From assembly GCF_002086115.1 (NCBI RefSeq), contig NZ_MVHJ01000032.1, forward strand, positions 1 through 52,552: a DNA stretch of 52,552 nucleotides, read 5' to 3'. Positions 25,253 through 35,413 of the stretch are shown here, in pieces. A model generated the notes under the pieces. It did no database searches and was not told where the DNA came from. It saw only the letters and a program-made list of their open reading frames with translations. How positions within the stretch are numbered: position 1 is the first letter of the stretch; each line of letters opens with the position of its first letter. Made by a program: the position numbers and the translations under genes. Source of the DNA: Mycolicibacterium bacteremicum (lineage in GTDB: Bacteria > Actinomycetota > Actinomycetes > Mycobacteriales > Mycobacteriaceae).

Positions 25253-26753
25253 CGACGACCGCCGCGGTCAGCGCGAGGACCGCGGCGATGGAGGCCGTCG
25301 GCGCGATACCGGAGTCGAACGCGGTGTGCGCGGACTCCAGCAGCTTCTCGGCCGTCGCCGGCGGCAGATCGCGGGCCACCGAGGTGGCCCCGCCGATGCT
25401 CTCGGCGGCATCGCCGGTCTGCGACGGGGTGAGCCCCGCGGGCACCTCGACATTGGCCCGGTAGAACGCGGTGAAGATGGTGCCCAGGGTGGCCGCACCG
25501 ACCACCGCGCCCAGCTCGTAGGCGGTCTCGGAGACCGCCGACGCCGCACCGGCTTTCGCCGCGGGCACCGATGCCACGATGGTGTCGTTGGAGATGGTCT
25601 GCGACACTCCGACACCGAGCTCGAGGACCAGGAACGACACGATCACAGCCGTCACCGAAAGGTCGTGACGGAACAGCAGGATCATGATGAAGCCGGCCGC
25701 CACGAACACCAGGCCGAACACGATCAGCGCCTGCGGCGAGAAATGCTTGGCGGCCTTGACCACCGAGATGCCGGCGATCATCGACAACACCGCACCCGGC
25801 AAGGTAACCAGGCCTGCCATCAGCGGGCTCAGTCCGAGCACCAGCTGTAGGTGCTGGGACACGAAGAAGATGAACCCGATCAGTCCGACGATGGACAGGA
25901 AGTTCGCCAGGATCGAGGAGGTGAACGGGCCGGATCTGAACAGCGCCATGTCGAGCATCGGTGTGGCGCTGCGGGTCTGGCGCCGGACGAACAGCACACC
26001 GGCAGCGATGCCCAGTGCGAACGCGGCCACCACGACCACCGACAGACCGTCGTGGGCGGCGGTCTTGATGGCCCATACGAACGGCAACATCGCGATGAAC
26101 GACAGCGCGACGCTGACCAGATCCAGTGGGCCCGGATTGGGGTCCTTGGACTCCGGGACCAGCTTCGGGGCCAGGATCAGCAGCGGCAGCAGGATCGGCA
26201 CCGCGATCAAAAAGACTGCACCCCAATGGAAATGCTCCAGCAACGCACCGCCGACGATCGGCCCGAGGGTGGAGCCCGCGGTGAAGCAGGACGCCCAGAT
26301 GGCAATCGCGAGCCGTCGGGCCGATGCCTCGGTGAAGATGTTGCGGATCAGCGAGAGCGTCGAGGGCATCAGCATGGCACCGAAGAAGCCGAGTACCGCG
26401 CGGGCCAGCACCAGCATCTCGGCGCTGGGAGCGAACGCGGCGGCCGCGGATACGACGGCGAATCCGGCGCCGCCGATCAGCAGCAGCCGGCGTCGGCCGA
26501 TCCGGTCGCCGATGCTGCCCATGGCGACCAGCAGGGCGGCCAGCACCAGGGAGTACACGTCGACGATCCACAGCTGGGTGGCCGCCGGTGGACGGAAGTC
26601 CTCGGCGATGGCCGGCAGCGCAAAGGCCAGCACGGTGTTGTCGATGGCGATCAGCATCACCGGCAGCGTGAGAACCGCCAGCGCCAGCCAGGCGCGACGC
26701 GGTGTGGTCGCCGGTGATGTCACCGATGCGGTCGCACCGGAATGGGTGGTCAT
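25200..26753 (-). CDS. lfrA: LfrA-like MFS (DHA2) multidrug efflux pump
   Basis: The 517-residue protein is a 14-helix major facilitator of the EmrB/QacA type. It has IDNTVLAFALPAI in helix 1, the motif A loop GDRIGRRRLLL, and the motif C region GSTLGPIVGGALL. The sequence is closely similar, from memory, to LfrA of M. smegmatis, which exports fluoroquinolones, ethidium and acriflavine by proton antiport. ATG 26753 is 11 bp after the lfrR stop, so both form one operon repressed by LfrR. The 3' end overlaps the convergent DUF1772 gene. Confidence 0.9.
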   Translation of the reverse strand: MTTHSGATASVTSPATTPRRAWLALAVLTLPVMLIAIDNTVLAFALPAIAEDFRPPAATQLWIVDVYSLVLAALLVAMGSIGDRIGRRRLLLIGGAGFAVVSAAAAFAPSAEMLVLARAVLGFFGAMLMPSTLSLIRNIFTEASARRLAIAIWASCFTAGSTLGPIVGGALLEHFHWGAVFLIAVPILLPLLILAPKLVPESKDPNPGPLDLVSVALSFIAMLPFVWAIKTAAHDGLSVVVVAAFALGIAAGVLFVRRQTRSATPMLDMALFRSGPFTSSILANFLSIVGLIGFIFFVSQHLQLVLGLSPLMAGLVTLPGAVLSMIAGISVVKAAKHFSPQALIVFGLVFVAAGFIMILLFRHDLSVTAVIVSFLVLELGVGVSQTISNDTIVASVPAAKAGAASAVSETAYELGAVVGAATLGTIFTAFYRANVEVPAGLTPSQTGDAAESIGGATSVARDLPPATAEKLLESAHTAFDSGIAPTASIAAVLALTAAVVVIVAFRRTPAAPHPADR

Positions 26754-26764
26754 TGCAAAGATCC

Positions 26765-27334
26765 TTAAGCGGAGGTGATGGTGCCCTGAGTGAGGCTGTT
26801 CATGATGGCGTCGACGACCTGATGGCGCGGGATGCCGTCGTCCCGGACGGCGGAGTAGCCACTGAGCAGCAGTGACCAGAACACCCGCCGCGACCACCCT
26901 GGTGGGTATGCGGGCCGATCTGCCGTTGCGCGCGCGAGTATCTCGGTGATCACCTCGTCGCCGGTGTCCAGGAACGCGGCGAGTTCGCGGTCGGCCTGGA
27001 TCAGCGGTTCGGTGTAGACGTACAGCATGATCGGGCCCAGGTCGAGCTGACTCTCCACCACCCGGCGCAGGGCCGGGACGATCGGGCCGTTGGTCGGGTC
27101 GGCCGCTTCGATGGCGGCATTGCTGGCGGCGTGCACCTCCAGCGCGACCGCGCGCAGTAGGTCCGTCCGTTCCGGAAAGTACCGGTGCAGGGTGCTGCGC
27201 CCGACGCCGGCGGCCTCGGCGATATCGCCCAGCGGCGCGGTCGGGTTATCGGTCATGACGCCGATGGCTGCCGCGACGATCGCGCGCCGGGTGCGGTTAC
27301 GCACGCCGGATTCCGCGATGTCGTGGACACTCAT
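26765..27334 (-). CDS. lfrR: LfrR-like TetR-family repressor
   Basis: The 189-residue TetR protein has the N-terminal helix-turn-helix LGDIAEAAGVGRSTLHRYFPERTDLL and a C-terminal ligand domain with QLDLGPIMLYVYTEP and YPPGWSRRVFW, which I recall from LfrR of M. smegmatis. It should repress lfrA and itself until a planar cationic drug binds. ATG 27334 lies 22 bp from the operator-like palindromes. Confidence 0.9.
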   Translation of the reverse strand: MSVHDIAESGVRNRTRRAIVAAAIGVMTDNPTAPLGDIAEAAGVGRSTLHRYFPERTDLLRAVALEVHAASNAAIEAADPTNGPIVPALRRVVESQLDLGPIMLYVYTEPLIQADRELAAFLDTGDEVITEILARATADRPAYPPGWSRRVFWSLLLSGYSAVRDDGIPRHQVVDAIMNSLTQGTITSA

Positions 27335-27356
27335 GACGCTAAAGATAGCACAAATA

Positions 27357-27382
27357 TCCCAAAATGGGACACCGATGTCTCA
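27357..27382. promoter_or_regulatory. operator-like palindromes upstream of lfrR
   Basis: TCCCA-aaa-TGGGA (27357-27369) overlaps a second inverted repeat TGGGACA-ccga-TGTCTCA (27365-27382, one mismatch). Two overlapping symmetric elements suit a TetR repressor binding as two dimers. The site fills most of the 51-bp gap between the RDD gene end and lfrR. Confidence 0.6.
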
Positions 27383-27385
27383 AAA

Positions 27386-28219
27386 TCAAGAGGGTGGGGC
27401 GAAGCCGCCTTGCGATGGGGCCGGCGCCCCGGCGGTGGGAGCGCCCGGCTGCGGCCAACCGGGTGGGGTCACCTGCAGGCGGGCGAGTTCGCGCCGGTGC
27501 CGCTCGGCCAGCACCGCCGCCAGGATCTGTTCGGCGGGTGCCCCCGGCGGCGGAGGCGGCGAGATCCGGGACACCACCTCACCGGTGATGCGGTACGCCA
27601 TCTGCGCACGCATCGCCGGTTGAAGTTGCGCGGCCCGGGACAGGAACTGCCGCGCCATGTCGGCCTGCTCGGGCGCGAGCCCCGACAGCTGCAGGGTGGC
27701 GGCCCACCAGGCCAGGCCGGGTGGCATCGGGGGCGGTGGGGCGAGTCGGGGCGCTCGCTCGCTGATCACCATGGTGCCGGCGAACACGTCACCGATGCGC
27801 TTGCCCTTCGGCGAGATCATGCTGCATATCACCGCCGGTCCGCCGGTCAGCATCCAGATCTCGATCACACTGGCCAGTGCCCGGAAAACCGCCTGGCGCA
27901 AGCGTTCCGGACCACCGTCGTCGGAAACGACGCGCAGACCCAGCGCCATCTTGCCCAGCGAGCGGCCCCCGGACGCCATCTCGAAGATCACCGGATAGCC
28001 CACCAACACAAGCACCAGGAAGATGATCAGCACGGCTGCCGACAGCGCCGGGTCGACGTCGGCGAGCGTCAGCGCCCACAGCACGGCCAGGATCAGATAG
28101 CCGGCACCCATCACCACGATGTCGATCAGGGCGGCGGCGGCCCGGACCGGCAACTGCGCGATCGACACGTCGAGTGCGACCGCGTCGCCGGTGACCACGG
28201 GTTCTGGCTGGAAGACCAT
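27386..28219 (-). CDS. RDD-family membrane protein
   Basis: The 277-residue protein holds an RDD domain: PVRAAAALIDIVVMGAGYLI, SGGRSLGKMALGLRVV and GKRIGDVFAGTMVI, with about three membrane helices in the first 150 residues. The C-terminal half is soluble, helical and Pro-rich. ATG 28219 is the start; the longer reading frame to 28897 is antisense to the SpoIIM gene. From memory Rv3695 holds this place in M. tuberculosis. Function is unknown; RDD proteins are sometimes transporters. Confidence 0.85.
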   Translation of the reverse strand: MVFQPEPVVTGDAVALDVSIAQLPVRAAAALIDIVVMGAGYLILAVLWALTLADVDPALSAAVLIIFLVLVLVGYPVIFEMASGGRSLGKMALGLRVVSDDGGPERLRQAVFRALASVIEIWMLTGGPAVICSMISPKGKRIGDVFAGTMVISERAPRLAPPPPMPPGLAWWAATLQLSGLAPEQADMARQFLSRAAQLQPAMRAQMAYRITGEVVSRISPPPPPGAPAEQILAAVLAERHRRELARLQVTPPGWPQPGAPTAGAPAPSQGGFAPPS

Positions 28220-28233
28220 GATGGCGACGCTAC

Positions 28234-28239
28234 TAGGAT
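28234..28239 (+). promoter_or_regulatory. possible -10 box for a leaderless SpoIIM transcript
   Basis: TAGGAT fits the mycobacterial TAnnnT -10 pattern and ends seven bases before GTG 28247, the distance expected when transcription starts at the initiation codon. Only 27 bp separate the two divergent start codons. Confidence 0.4.
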
Positions 28240-28246
28240 CGCGGGC

Positions 28247-29239
28247 GTGGATGTCGACGCGTTCGTGCTCGCCCACACCCCGGCGTGGGATCGCCTGGAG
28301 CAGCTGCTCAAGCGGCGGCGCACGCTGTCCGGCGCCGAGATCGACGAACTCGTCGACCTGTACCAGCGGGTGTCGACCCAGCTGTCGGTGGTGCGCAGCG
28401 CTTCCGGCGACGCGGTTCTGGTCGGCCGGCTGTCCGGGCTGGTGGCCAGGGCGCGGGCGGCGGTCACCGGCGAGCGCGCCCCGCTGTGGCGGGAGTTCCT
28501 CCGCTTCTGGACGGTGTCCTTCCCGGTGGTGGCCTACGACTGCCGACGTTGGTGGCTCGGTTCGGCGGTCGGCTTCCTGTTCGTGGCCGTCCTGATCGGA
28601 TTCTGGGTGGCCGGCAGCCCAGAGGTACGTGCCACCCTGGGCACCCCGGCCGAGTTGCAACAGCTGATCAATCACGACTTCGAGTCCTATTACAGCGAGA
28701 GTCCGGCCGGGTCGTTCGGCCTGCGGGTGTGGGTCAACAACGCCTGGGTCGCCGCGCAGTGCATCGCGTTCGCCGTCTTGCTCGGCATGCCCATCCCGTG
28801 GGTGCTCCTGCAGAACGCCGCCAACGTCGGGGTGTCCGGCGGCCTGATGTTCGGCGCCGGCAAGGGCGATCTGTTCCTGGGGCTGATCACCCCGCACGGG
28901 CTGTTGGAGCTGACGGCGGTGTTCCTGGCGGCGGCCGCGGGGATGCGGTTGGGCTGGTCGGTCATCGCACCGGGGGACCGGCCCCGCGGCCAGGTGCTCG
29001 CCGAGCGCGGCCGGGCGGTGGTCTCGGTGGCCGGCGGGCTTGTCGTGGTGCTGCTGATCTCCGGGGTGATCGAGGCGGTGGTGACGCCGTCGCCACTGCC
29101 GACGTGGCTACGCATCGCCATCGGGGTGGCCGCCGAGATCGGGTTCCTGAGCTACGTGGCCTACTTCGGGCGCAGGGCCTCCCGGGCCGGGGAGACCGGG
29201 GACATCGAGGACGCGCCCGACGTCGTACCCACCGCTTAG
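28247..29239 (+). CDS. SpoIIM/DUF95-family membrane protein
   Basis: The 330-residue protein has an N-terminal soluble helical part of about 100 residues (WDRLEQLLKRRRTLSGAEIDELVDLYQR) and five or so membrane helices. The family landmarks are NNAWVAAQCIAFAVLLGMP and LFLGLITPHGLLELTAVFLA. In sporeformers SpoIIM works in engulfment, but actinobacterial members have an unknown envelope role and lie next to RDD and DUF58/MoxR genes, as here. GTG 28247 is chosen because only 27 bp separate it from the divergent RDD start. It converges on the DUF58 gene with a 4-bp overlap. Confidence 0.85.
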   Translation: MDVDAFVLAHTPAWDRLEQLLKRRRTLSGAEIDELVDLYQRVSTQLSVVRSASGDAVLVGRLSGLVARARAAVTGERAPLWREFLRFWTVSFPVVAYDCRRWWLGSAVGFLFVAVLIGFWVAGSPEVRATLGTPAELQQLINHDFESYYSESPAGSFGLRVWVNNAWVAAQCIAFAVLLGMPIPWVLLQNAANVGVSGGLMFGAGKGDLFLGLITPHGLLELTAVFLAAAAGMRLGWSVIAPGDRPRGQVLAERGRAVVSVAGGLVVVLLISGVIEAVVTPSPLPTWLRIAIGVAAEIGFLSYVAYFGRRASRAGETGDIEDAPDVVPTA

Positions 29240-30557
29240 AGGCGGCCGGTGGCCTTCATCGCCAGGTACCGGTCGGCCAGTGCCGGGGCCAGTTCCTCCG
29301 GCGCGGCGTCGACGACGTCGACACCGTGCCCGCGCAGTCGGTCGGCGATCGCGCGGCGGTCGTTGCGTGCACGTTCGGCAGCCGCGGCGTCATACACCTG
29401 CGCGGCATCGGCCCGGCCCGCCGCCAACATGTCCACCCGCGGATCGGACACCGATGCGACCAGCACCTGATGCCGAGCCACCAGCTGCGGCAGCACCGCC
29501 AGCAGCCCCTCGTCGAGCGCGGAGGCGTTGAGGTCGGTCAGCAGGACCACCAGCGCACGCCGGCGCACCCGTCGCTGCACGGCCGCCACCATCGCGGTGG
29601 CATCCGATTCGAGCAGGGCGGGCTGCAGGGGGGCCAGTACCGAGACCAGCTGGGCCAGCAACTCGCGGCGCGCGGCGCCGAACAGGCCGGCGCGGGTGAC
29701 GCGGTCGTGGGCCAGGAAGTCGACGTGGTCACCGGCCCGGGACGCCAGCGCCGCGAGCAGCAGAGCGGCGTCCATGGACCAGTCCAGGCGGGGCCAGCCG
29801 GCCGGATCCGCGGACAACGGATCCACCCCGATACGGCCCGCCGAGGTGCGGCCGGTGTCGAGCACGATGACGACCCGGCGATCCCGCTCCGGCCGCCAGG
29901 TCCGCACCACGACGTCGGCCCGCCGCGCGGTGGCCCGCCAGTCGATGGAGCGGACATCATCGCCGACGACATACTCACGGAGCGCGTCGAATTCGGTGCC
30001 CTGGCCGCGGATGAGAACCGGCACCATGCCGTCGAGCTCGCGCAGCCTGGCCAGCCGGGAGGGGAGATGCTTACGGGACAGGAACGGCGGCAGCACCCGT
30101 ACCTGCCAGTCGGCGCGCAGTGTCCGCTGGCGTCCGGCCAGGCCGAGGGGGCCGATCGACCGGACGGTGACCCGCGCCGCCTGCTGATCGCCACGCCGCA
30201 CGGGCGCGAGTTCGGTGACGATTCGGGTGCGGCCGCCCGCTGCGATGTCCAGCCGCTGGGAACGTGGCCGGGCGCGGGCACTGGGCGCCCAGGCGTCCCG
30301 GATCTCGCCACGCCACCGGCGTGCGCCCCGATGGGCGATCTCCAGTGCGACGCGCACGGGCTGTCCCAACCGCGCGGTGGTGTCACCATCACGTCGCAGC
30401 TCCACGTGTGCGGTGCTCGCGGCCAGCCCGGCATCGGCGATCACCAGCACCACGATCGACCCGGTGACGATTGCGAACATCGTTGCCGGCCAGGGGGACA
30501 CGATGATCGGCAACACCCCGATCAGTGCCAGCAGGCCGGCTCGGCCGGTGAGGATCA

Positions 30558-30558
<1 letters not shown>
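29236..30558 (-). CDS. DUF58 (VWA-like) membrane protein
   Basis: The 440-residue protein has two N-terminal membrane helices and the DUF58 signature GQGTEFDALREYVVGDDVRSIDWRATAR split across about residues 200-225. A VWA-like fold follows, with VVIVLDTGRTS at the MIDAS position. DUF58 proteins act with MoxR ATPases encoded beside them. GTG 30558 overlaps the MoxR stop by one base (TAGTG). It is the last gene of a five-gene minus-strand operon. Confidence 0.87.
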
Positions 30559-31507
<949 letters not shown>

Positions 31508-31511
<4 letters not shown>

Positions 31512-32620
31512 GACTGTGCGACCTGCCTTTCGATGTCGTCGAGGTGGTGAGCGAGCGCGAGCAACTGTCCATCGTTCTCCGGGGCCGGCCCGAACAGGCT
31601 GTGTGACAGCGCATTCGAATCGATACCGGTGCGGTGGGCGATGGCCTGGGAGACCGCGGCGGGTGTCGGGTGCGGGCCCAGCCCCAGGCGCGGACGCAGC
31701 CGGGCCAGTGTCGCGGTGCGCAGCGCGTCGGCGGCACGGTCGCGGGCCCGCCGGGACCGGTACAGCCGGGCCCGGCCCTCCACGGTCTCCGAGGCCCGCA
31801 CCACCACCGGCAGGCTCTCGGCGACCAGCGGTCCGAGTCGGCGTCCCCGCCACCAGGCCACCAGCAGCACCGCCACGCCGATCTGCAGGACCGCCCACTC
31901 GACCTGCGCGGGCAGCAGGTCGAACAGCGATCCGTCGCCGGTCGTCTCGCCCTCGATCCGTTGCGGCGCATACCAGATGACCCTGTCGTGGGTGCCCGCG
32001 AGGTTCATGGCCAGGGCCGCGCTGCCCTGCCCGAGCAGGCCGGCGTTGGTCATGAAGTCACCACTGCCCACGACGGTCACGGTGCGCCCGCCGTCCTGGT
32101 AGCGCAGTAGGGCGCCGTCATAGCAGCGGGTCGCCGGCAGGTCGTCGGCCCGGCGGTAGGCATCGCTGATGCCGAACTGCACATCGCCGGCGCTGACGGC
32201 CTCCCGCAGGTCGCAGTCCGGCGGTCCACCGAACTGCACGGAGTCGTCGAGCTCGATTCCGGGCGCGAGCACCTCCCGGGTGGCGGATGCGGGGGCGATC
32301 AGCAGGCGGTCCCCGGGTAGCGTGGCCAGCCGCTCGAGCCCGCTCTCGTCGAGCAGGAAGAACGTCTGCGCCACCGCGATCAGCGTGTCGGGACGGGCCG
32401 CGGCCGCGACCGCGTCCAGGTCGTCGGCCACCACCACCTGCACGCCGTGATCGTCCAGCAGGGTGACCAGCGCGTGCGCGCCATCGGGTGCGGTCGAGGC
32501 GGCTTCGAGCAGACCGCCCCGGCGGGGCGCGGTCAGATAGGCGCTCAGCGCCGAGACGGCCACGATGAGCGCGAGGGCCAACCCGACCGACCACATGGTG
32601 CGCCGACGCTGCGCGGTCAT
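31508..32620 (-). CDS. DUF4350 membrane protein
   Basis: The 370-residue protein has one N-terminal membrane helix, then an extracytoplasmic domain with GHxDG-like features typical of DUF4350 (LVTLLDDHGVQVVVADDLDAV, RLLIAPASATREVL, VVGSGDFMTNAGLL), and a second helix (VEWAVLQIGVAVLLVAWW) before a cytoplasmic tail. It overlaps its neighbours by 4 bp on both sides. Such genes always travel with MoxR and DUF58; the exact role is unknown. Confidence 0.82.
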
Positions 32621-33216
32621 CGGGTCCGCGCCCCGCGCAACCGGTCGTCCAGCCCGGCGATCTGGACATAAGCCGCCTCGGTGCCCGGCCGGGCGCCGTA
32701 GCTGACCCCGTTGAAGGTGTCGGTGGCCGTACGGAATTCATCGTCGAGGTCGGGCCGGGCGGCCGCCGCTGCGCGGGCCAGCTCGGTGGCGGTGCGCCCG
32801 GGTACCGGGTCAAGGGCGCCGGTTTCCTCGAGTTCGCGCGCGACGGCGCGCAGTCGGTGCCGGATGGCGGTGGCCCAGTCGCCGCGGGCAGCGGCGGTCT
32901 GTGCCTGTGCGCGGTGCTCGGCGGCGGTGCGGGTCTGGTCGCCGAGCACCGGGGCGCCGGCGTTGCGGGCCGAGCCCATGGTGCGCCGGACCAATCGCCA
33001 CCCGACGAGAGCGGCGGCGATGACGAAGATGCTGAGCAGCGCCAGGGTGATCCAGCCGCCGGGCAGCCAGTCGCCGTTGGTGAACGCCTTATAGAGGAGC
33101 TCGTCGAACCAGCCGGCCAGTCGATCGGTCAGAGACGGCCGGGGATAGATGGGCTTGATGAGTTCGCGCTGGGCGGCGTCGTGGGCGGCGTCGCCGTCGA
33201 TGTTCAGGCCGGTCAC
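32617..33216 (-). CDS. DUF4129 membrane protein
   Basis: This 199-residue protein has a single membrane helix (WITLALLSIFVIAAALVGWRLV) followed by the DUF4129 domain in the cytoplasm: GDWATAIRHRLRAVARELEETGAL, PGRTATELARA and FNGVSYGARP. DUF4129 domains occur in transglutaminase/MoxR operons. GTG 33216 lies three bases after the upstream gene's stop. Confidence 0.82.
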   Translation of the reverse strand: MTGLNIDGDAAHDAAQRELIKPIYPRPSLTDRLAGWFDELLYKAFTNGDWLPGGWITLALLSIFVIAAALVGWRLVRRTMGSARNAGAPVLGDQTRTAAEHRAQAQTAAARGDWATAIRHRLRAVARELEETGALDPVPGRTATELARAAAAARPDLDDEFRTATDTFNGVSYGARPGTEAAYVQIAGLDDRLRGARTR

Positions 33217-33219
33217 GGG

Positions 33220-34272
33220 TCAGGGACGCCGGGTCAGCCAGAGGTGGTCGGTCGAATCCTGCGGCCCGGCCGGGGCGTGACCGGCACCGGTCTGCAGCAC
33301 CAGGTCGAAGGCCTCGGCGCGGATCCGGCGGTCGGTGTACTGCAGCACCACGACCCCGGCGGTGAACGGGGCGGTGAGGATCTGGCCGATCGCGGCACCG
33401 ACGGTGACGAGCACCAGCCCGCCGACGGTGGCGGCGGCCGAACCCGCCGCGATCATGAGGATCTGCCCGCCCAGACTGAACGGGACCGATACCGCTCCGG
33501 CGATCACGCCGGCGACGAGCATGGCCAGCAGCCTGATCCCGAAGATGCGCCAGAAGTCGTTGCGCACCAGTGCGAACGACCGCTCGATCGCCGCGATCAC
33601 GGGCAGCCGCTCCAGCACCACGAGGGTGGGCGCGAAACTGAGCTTGGTGAAGACGAAGGCCAGCGCCACCAACGCGGCGAGCACCAGCGGTACCCCGACG
33701 AAGAAGGCGACCCAGCCGTTGAGCGCGATGGCCACCACGGCGATGACCGTGCCGACGGCCGCCAGCAGCAGGACGGCACCGAGCGTCTCCAGCGCGGTGA
33801 CGCCGAGCAGGGCGAGCAGTCGCGGACGCAACCGCCGCCAGGCTTCACCCGCGGAGATGCCGGCGCCGAAGATCGCGCGACCCACGATGACGGTCAGTAG
33901 CCCGCTGAGCAGGATCGACGAGATCCAGGTGGCCGCGGCACCGGCGAGGCTGCCGACCAGGGAGCCGATCAGCCCACCGAGTTCGGCGTCCAACTCGGCG
34001 TAGGTCGCGTCGTCGGATACCGGTTCCAGGGCGCCCGCGGCGGCCAGTGGGCCGACCTGCAACAGCAGGGACGCCAACTGGGACAACAGCACCACAATCG
34101 TTGTCAGGCCCAGCGTCGTCTTCGGGTTGGCGCGGATGTAGGCGAACGCACCGTTGAAGATGTCGGAGAGGTTCAACGGTCGCAGCGGGATGATGCCCGG
34201 CTTGAGCGGCGGCGGCGCGCAGTACTGCGGTGGCGGGTAGTACGGCTGGTATCCGCCCGCGAAGCCCGTCAT
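33220..34272 (-). CDS. multi-pass membrane protein, first gene of the MoxR operon
   Basis: The 350-residue protein begins with a Pro/Tyr-rich head (YQPYYPPPQYCAPPP), then LRPLNLSDIFNGAFAYIRANPKTTL and about six membrane helices. This pattern matches the glycerophosphodiester-phosphodiesterase membrane-domain-like family found upstream of DUF4129-MoxR operons (Rv3689 in M. tuberculosis, from memory). No catalytic residues are visible, so it is probably a structural or transport component. Confidence 0.8.
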   Translation of the reverse strand: MTGFAGGYQPYYPPPQYCAPPPLKPGIIPLRPLNLSDIFNGAFAYIRANPKTTLGLTTIVVLLSQLASLLLQVGPLAAAGALEPVSDDATYAELDAELGGLIGSLVGSLAGAAATWISSILLSGLLTVIVGRAIFGAGISAGEAWRRLRPRLLALLGVTALETLGAVLLLAAVGTVIAVVAIALNGWVAFFVGVPLVLAALVALAFVFTKLSFAPTLVVLERLPVIAAIERSFALVRNDFWRIFGIRLLAMLVAGVIAGAVSVPFSLGGQILMIAAGSAAATVGGLVLVTVGAAIGQILTAPFTAGVVVLQYTDRRIRAEAFDLVLQTGAGHAPAGPQDSTDHLWLTRRP

Positions 34273-34303
34273 GCACCCATCCTGCCTGGACGGGCGCGCG
34301 ATG

Positions 34304-34510
34304 TCAGGACGCGGGGGTGGCCGTATTCAGGGCGGCGAAGGCGCGCCGCTCGACGAGCAGCGCGATGTAGTCGCGGACGGTGCTCTCGATGAAGTGTTGG
34401 TGTGCGGTCGCGACGGTGTCGCGCACCGTATCGGCCGAGATGCCGGTGAATCGTTTCACCAGACGGTCCTCGACAGCCGCGATCTGTTCGCTTTCCGGCA
34501 ACCTCAACAC
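34304..34510 (-). CDS. small three-helix-bundle dimerisation protein
   Basis: The 68-residue product is fully helical, with VEDRLVKRFTGISADTVRDT and YIALLVERRA. It resembles the short actinobacterial proteins named for a three-helix bundle dimerisation domain. GTG 34510 is the only useful start and no strong ribosome site is seen. It lies alone between the MoxR operon and the thioesterase gene, all on the minus strand. Role unknown. Confidence 0.6.
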   Translation of the reverse strand: MLRLPESEQIAAVEDRLVKRFTGISADTVRDTVATAHQHFIESTVRDYIALLVERRAFAALNTATPAS

Positions 34511-34580
34511 GGGACATGATCTTTGTTGACAGTCGACTCCGGGGTCAAGCCGTCGGGGGTCCAGTCTTGGGCGAGTTTGC

Positions 34581-35366
34581 TCACAATCGCCAGAGCGCCT
34601 GCTGCGTGGTGTTGGCGATGAGCGATCCGTCGAGATCGTAGAACCCGCCGACCACCAGCCCGCGGGAGTGGCTGTTGCCCAGCGAATCGACCTCGTAGCG
34701 GTGCCAGCGGTCCGGGATGAAGGGGCGGTGGAACCACACCGAATGGTCCAGACTGGCGGCGAAGCCGACGTCTTCGGCGATCGGAGTGCCCGGCGGGCGG
34801 GCCGCGGGCACCGGGCCGAGGTCGGACATGTAGGTCAGCGTGCAGGCCCTGATCAGTGGGTCGTTCTCGATGTCGTCACGGGTGCGGATCCAGAACGGCG
34901 GGACCGCGAACGGGGAGTCGTCGGCGGGGTCGCAGCGCAACTCGAACCGGTCTGCGGAGTCCAGCTCCGGGGTCTTGGGGATCGCGTCGTCCAGGGACAC
35001 GCCGGCCGCCCGCGCCGGGTGCCAATCGGCACCGTCTTCCGGGATCTGGAATGAGGCGATCATCTCCAGGATGACCTTGCCGTGCTGGCGGGCGGTCACC
35101 CGGCGGGTATCGAAGGACCGGCCGTCGCGGGTTCGCTCAACCTGCATCTCGACGTCGATTCCGTATTTTCCGCCGCGGACGAAATAGGCGTGCAGGGACT
35201 GCGGGTGCTTGTCGGGATGGACTGTGGCCCCCGCCGCGCCCAGGGATTGTGCGGCGATGAGGCCGCCGAACAGTCGGTCGCCGGGGGCGCTCCATTGCGG
35301 GGCGATGAACACATCACCGTCCCGCTCGAAGTCGAGGAGCCCGGCGATCCAACTGGTGTCGGTCAT
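34581..35366 (-). CDS. acyl-CoA thioesterase (TesB-like, double hotdog)
   Basis: The 261-residue protein has the TesB layout of two hotdog domains: GDRLFGGLIAAQSLGAAGATV, LHAYFVRGG and SFDTRRVTARQ in the first, and SLDHSVWFHRPF in the second, where the Asp is the expected active-site residue. YEVDSLGNSHSRGLVVGGFYD is the family end motif. It would hydrolyse an acyl-CoA in the cytoplasm. It follows the aldehyde dehydrogenase by 47 bp and is probably in the same operon as the P450. Confidence 0.88.
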   Translation of the reverse strand: MTDTSWIAGLLDFERDGDVFIAPQWSAPGDRLFGGLIAAQSLGAAGATVHPDKHPQSLHAYFVRGGKYGIDVEMQVERTRDGRSFDTRRVTARQHGKVILEMIASFQIPEDGADWHPARAAGVSLDDAIPKTPELDSADRFELRCDPADDSPFAVPPFWIRTRDDIENDPLIRACTLTYMSDLGPVPAARPPGTPIAEDVGFAASLDHSVWFHRPFIPDRWHRYEVDSLGNSHSRGLVVGGFYDLDGSLIANTTQQALWRL

Positions 35367-35413
35367 CACCGGACCGTATCAACTGGTTGGTTGGGCGGCC
35401 TCCGCCCGGGTGG

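Noticed and set aside
27185..28246. Long upstream extension of the SpoIIM frame
   Set aside because: It is antisense to the RDD and lfrR genes and has no membrane or domain features.
28220..28897. Upstream extension of the RDD frame
   Set aside because: It is antisense to the SpoIIM gene; the RDD domain begins right after ATG 28219.
33335..34003. 222-codon plus-strand frame opposite the membrane protein
   Set aside because: A Thr/Ala/Ser-rich shadow of helix codons; no ribosome site or domain.
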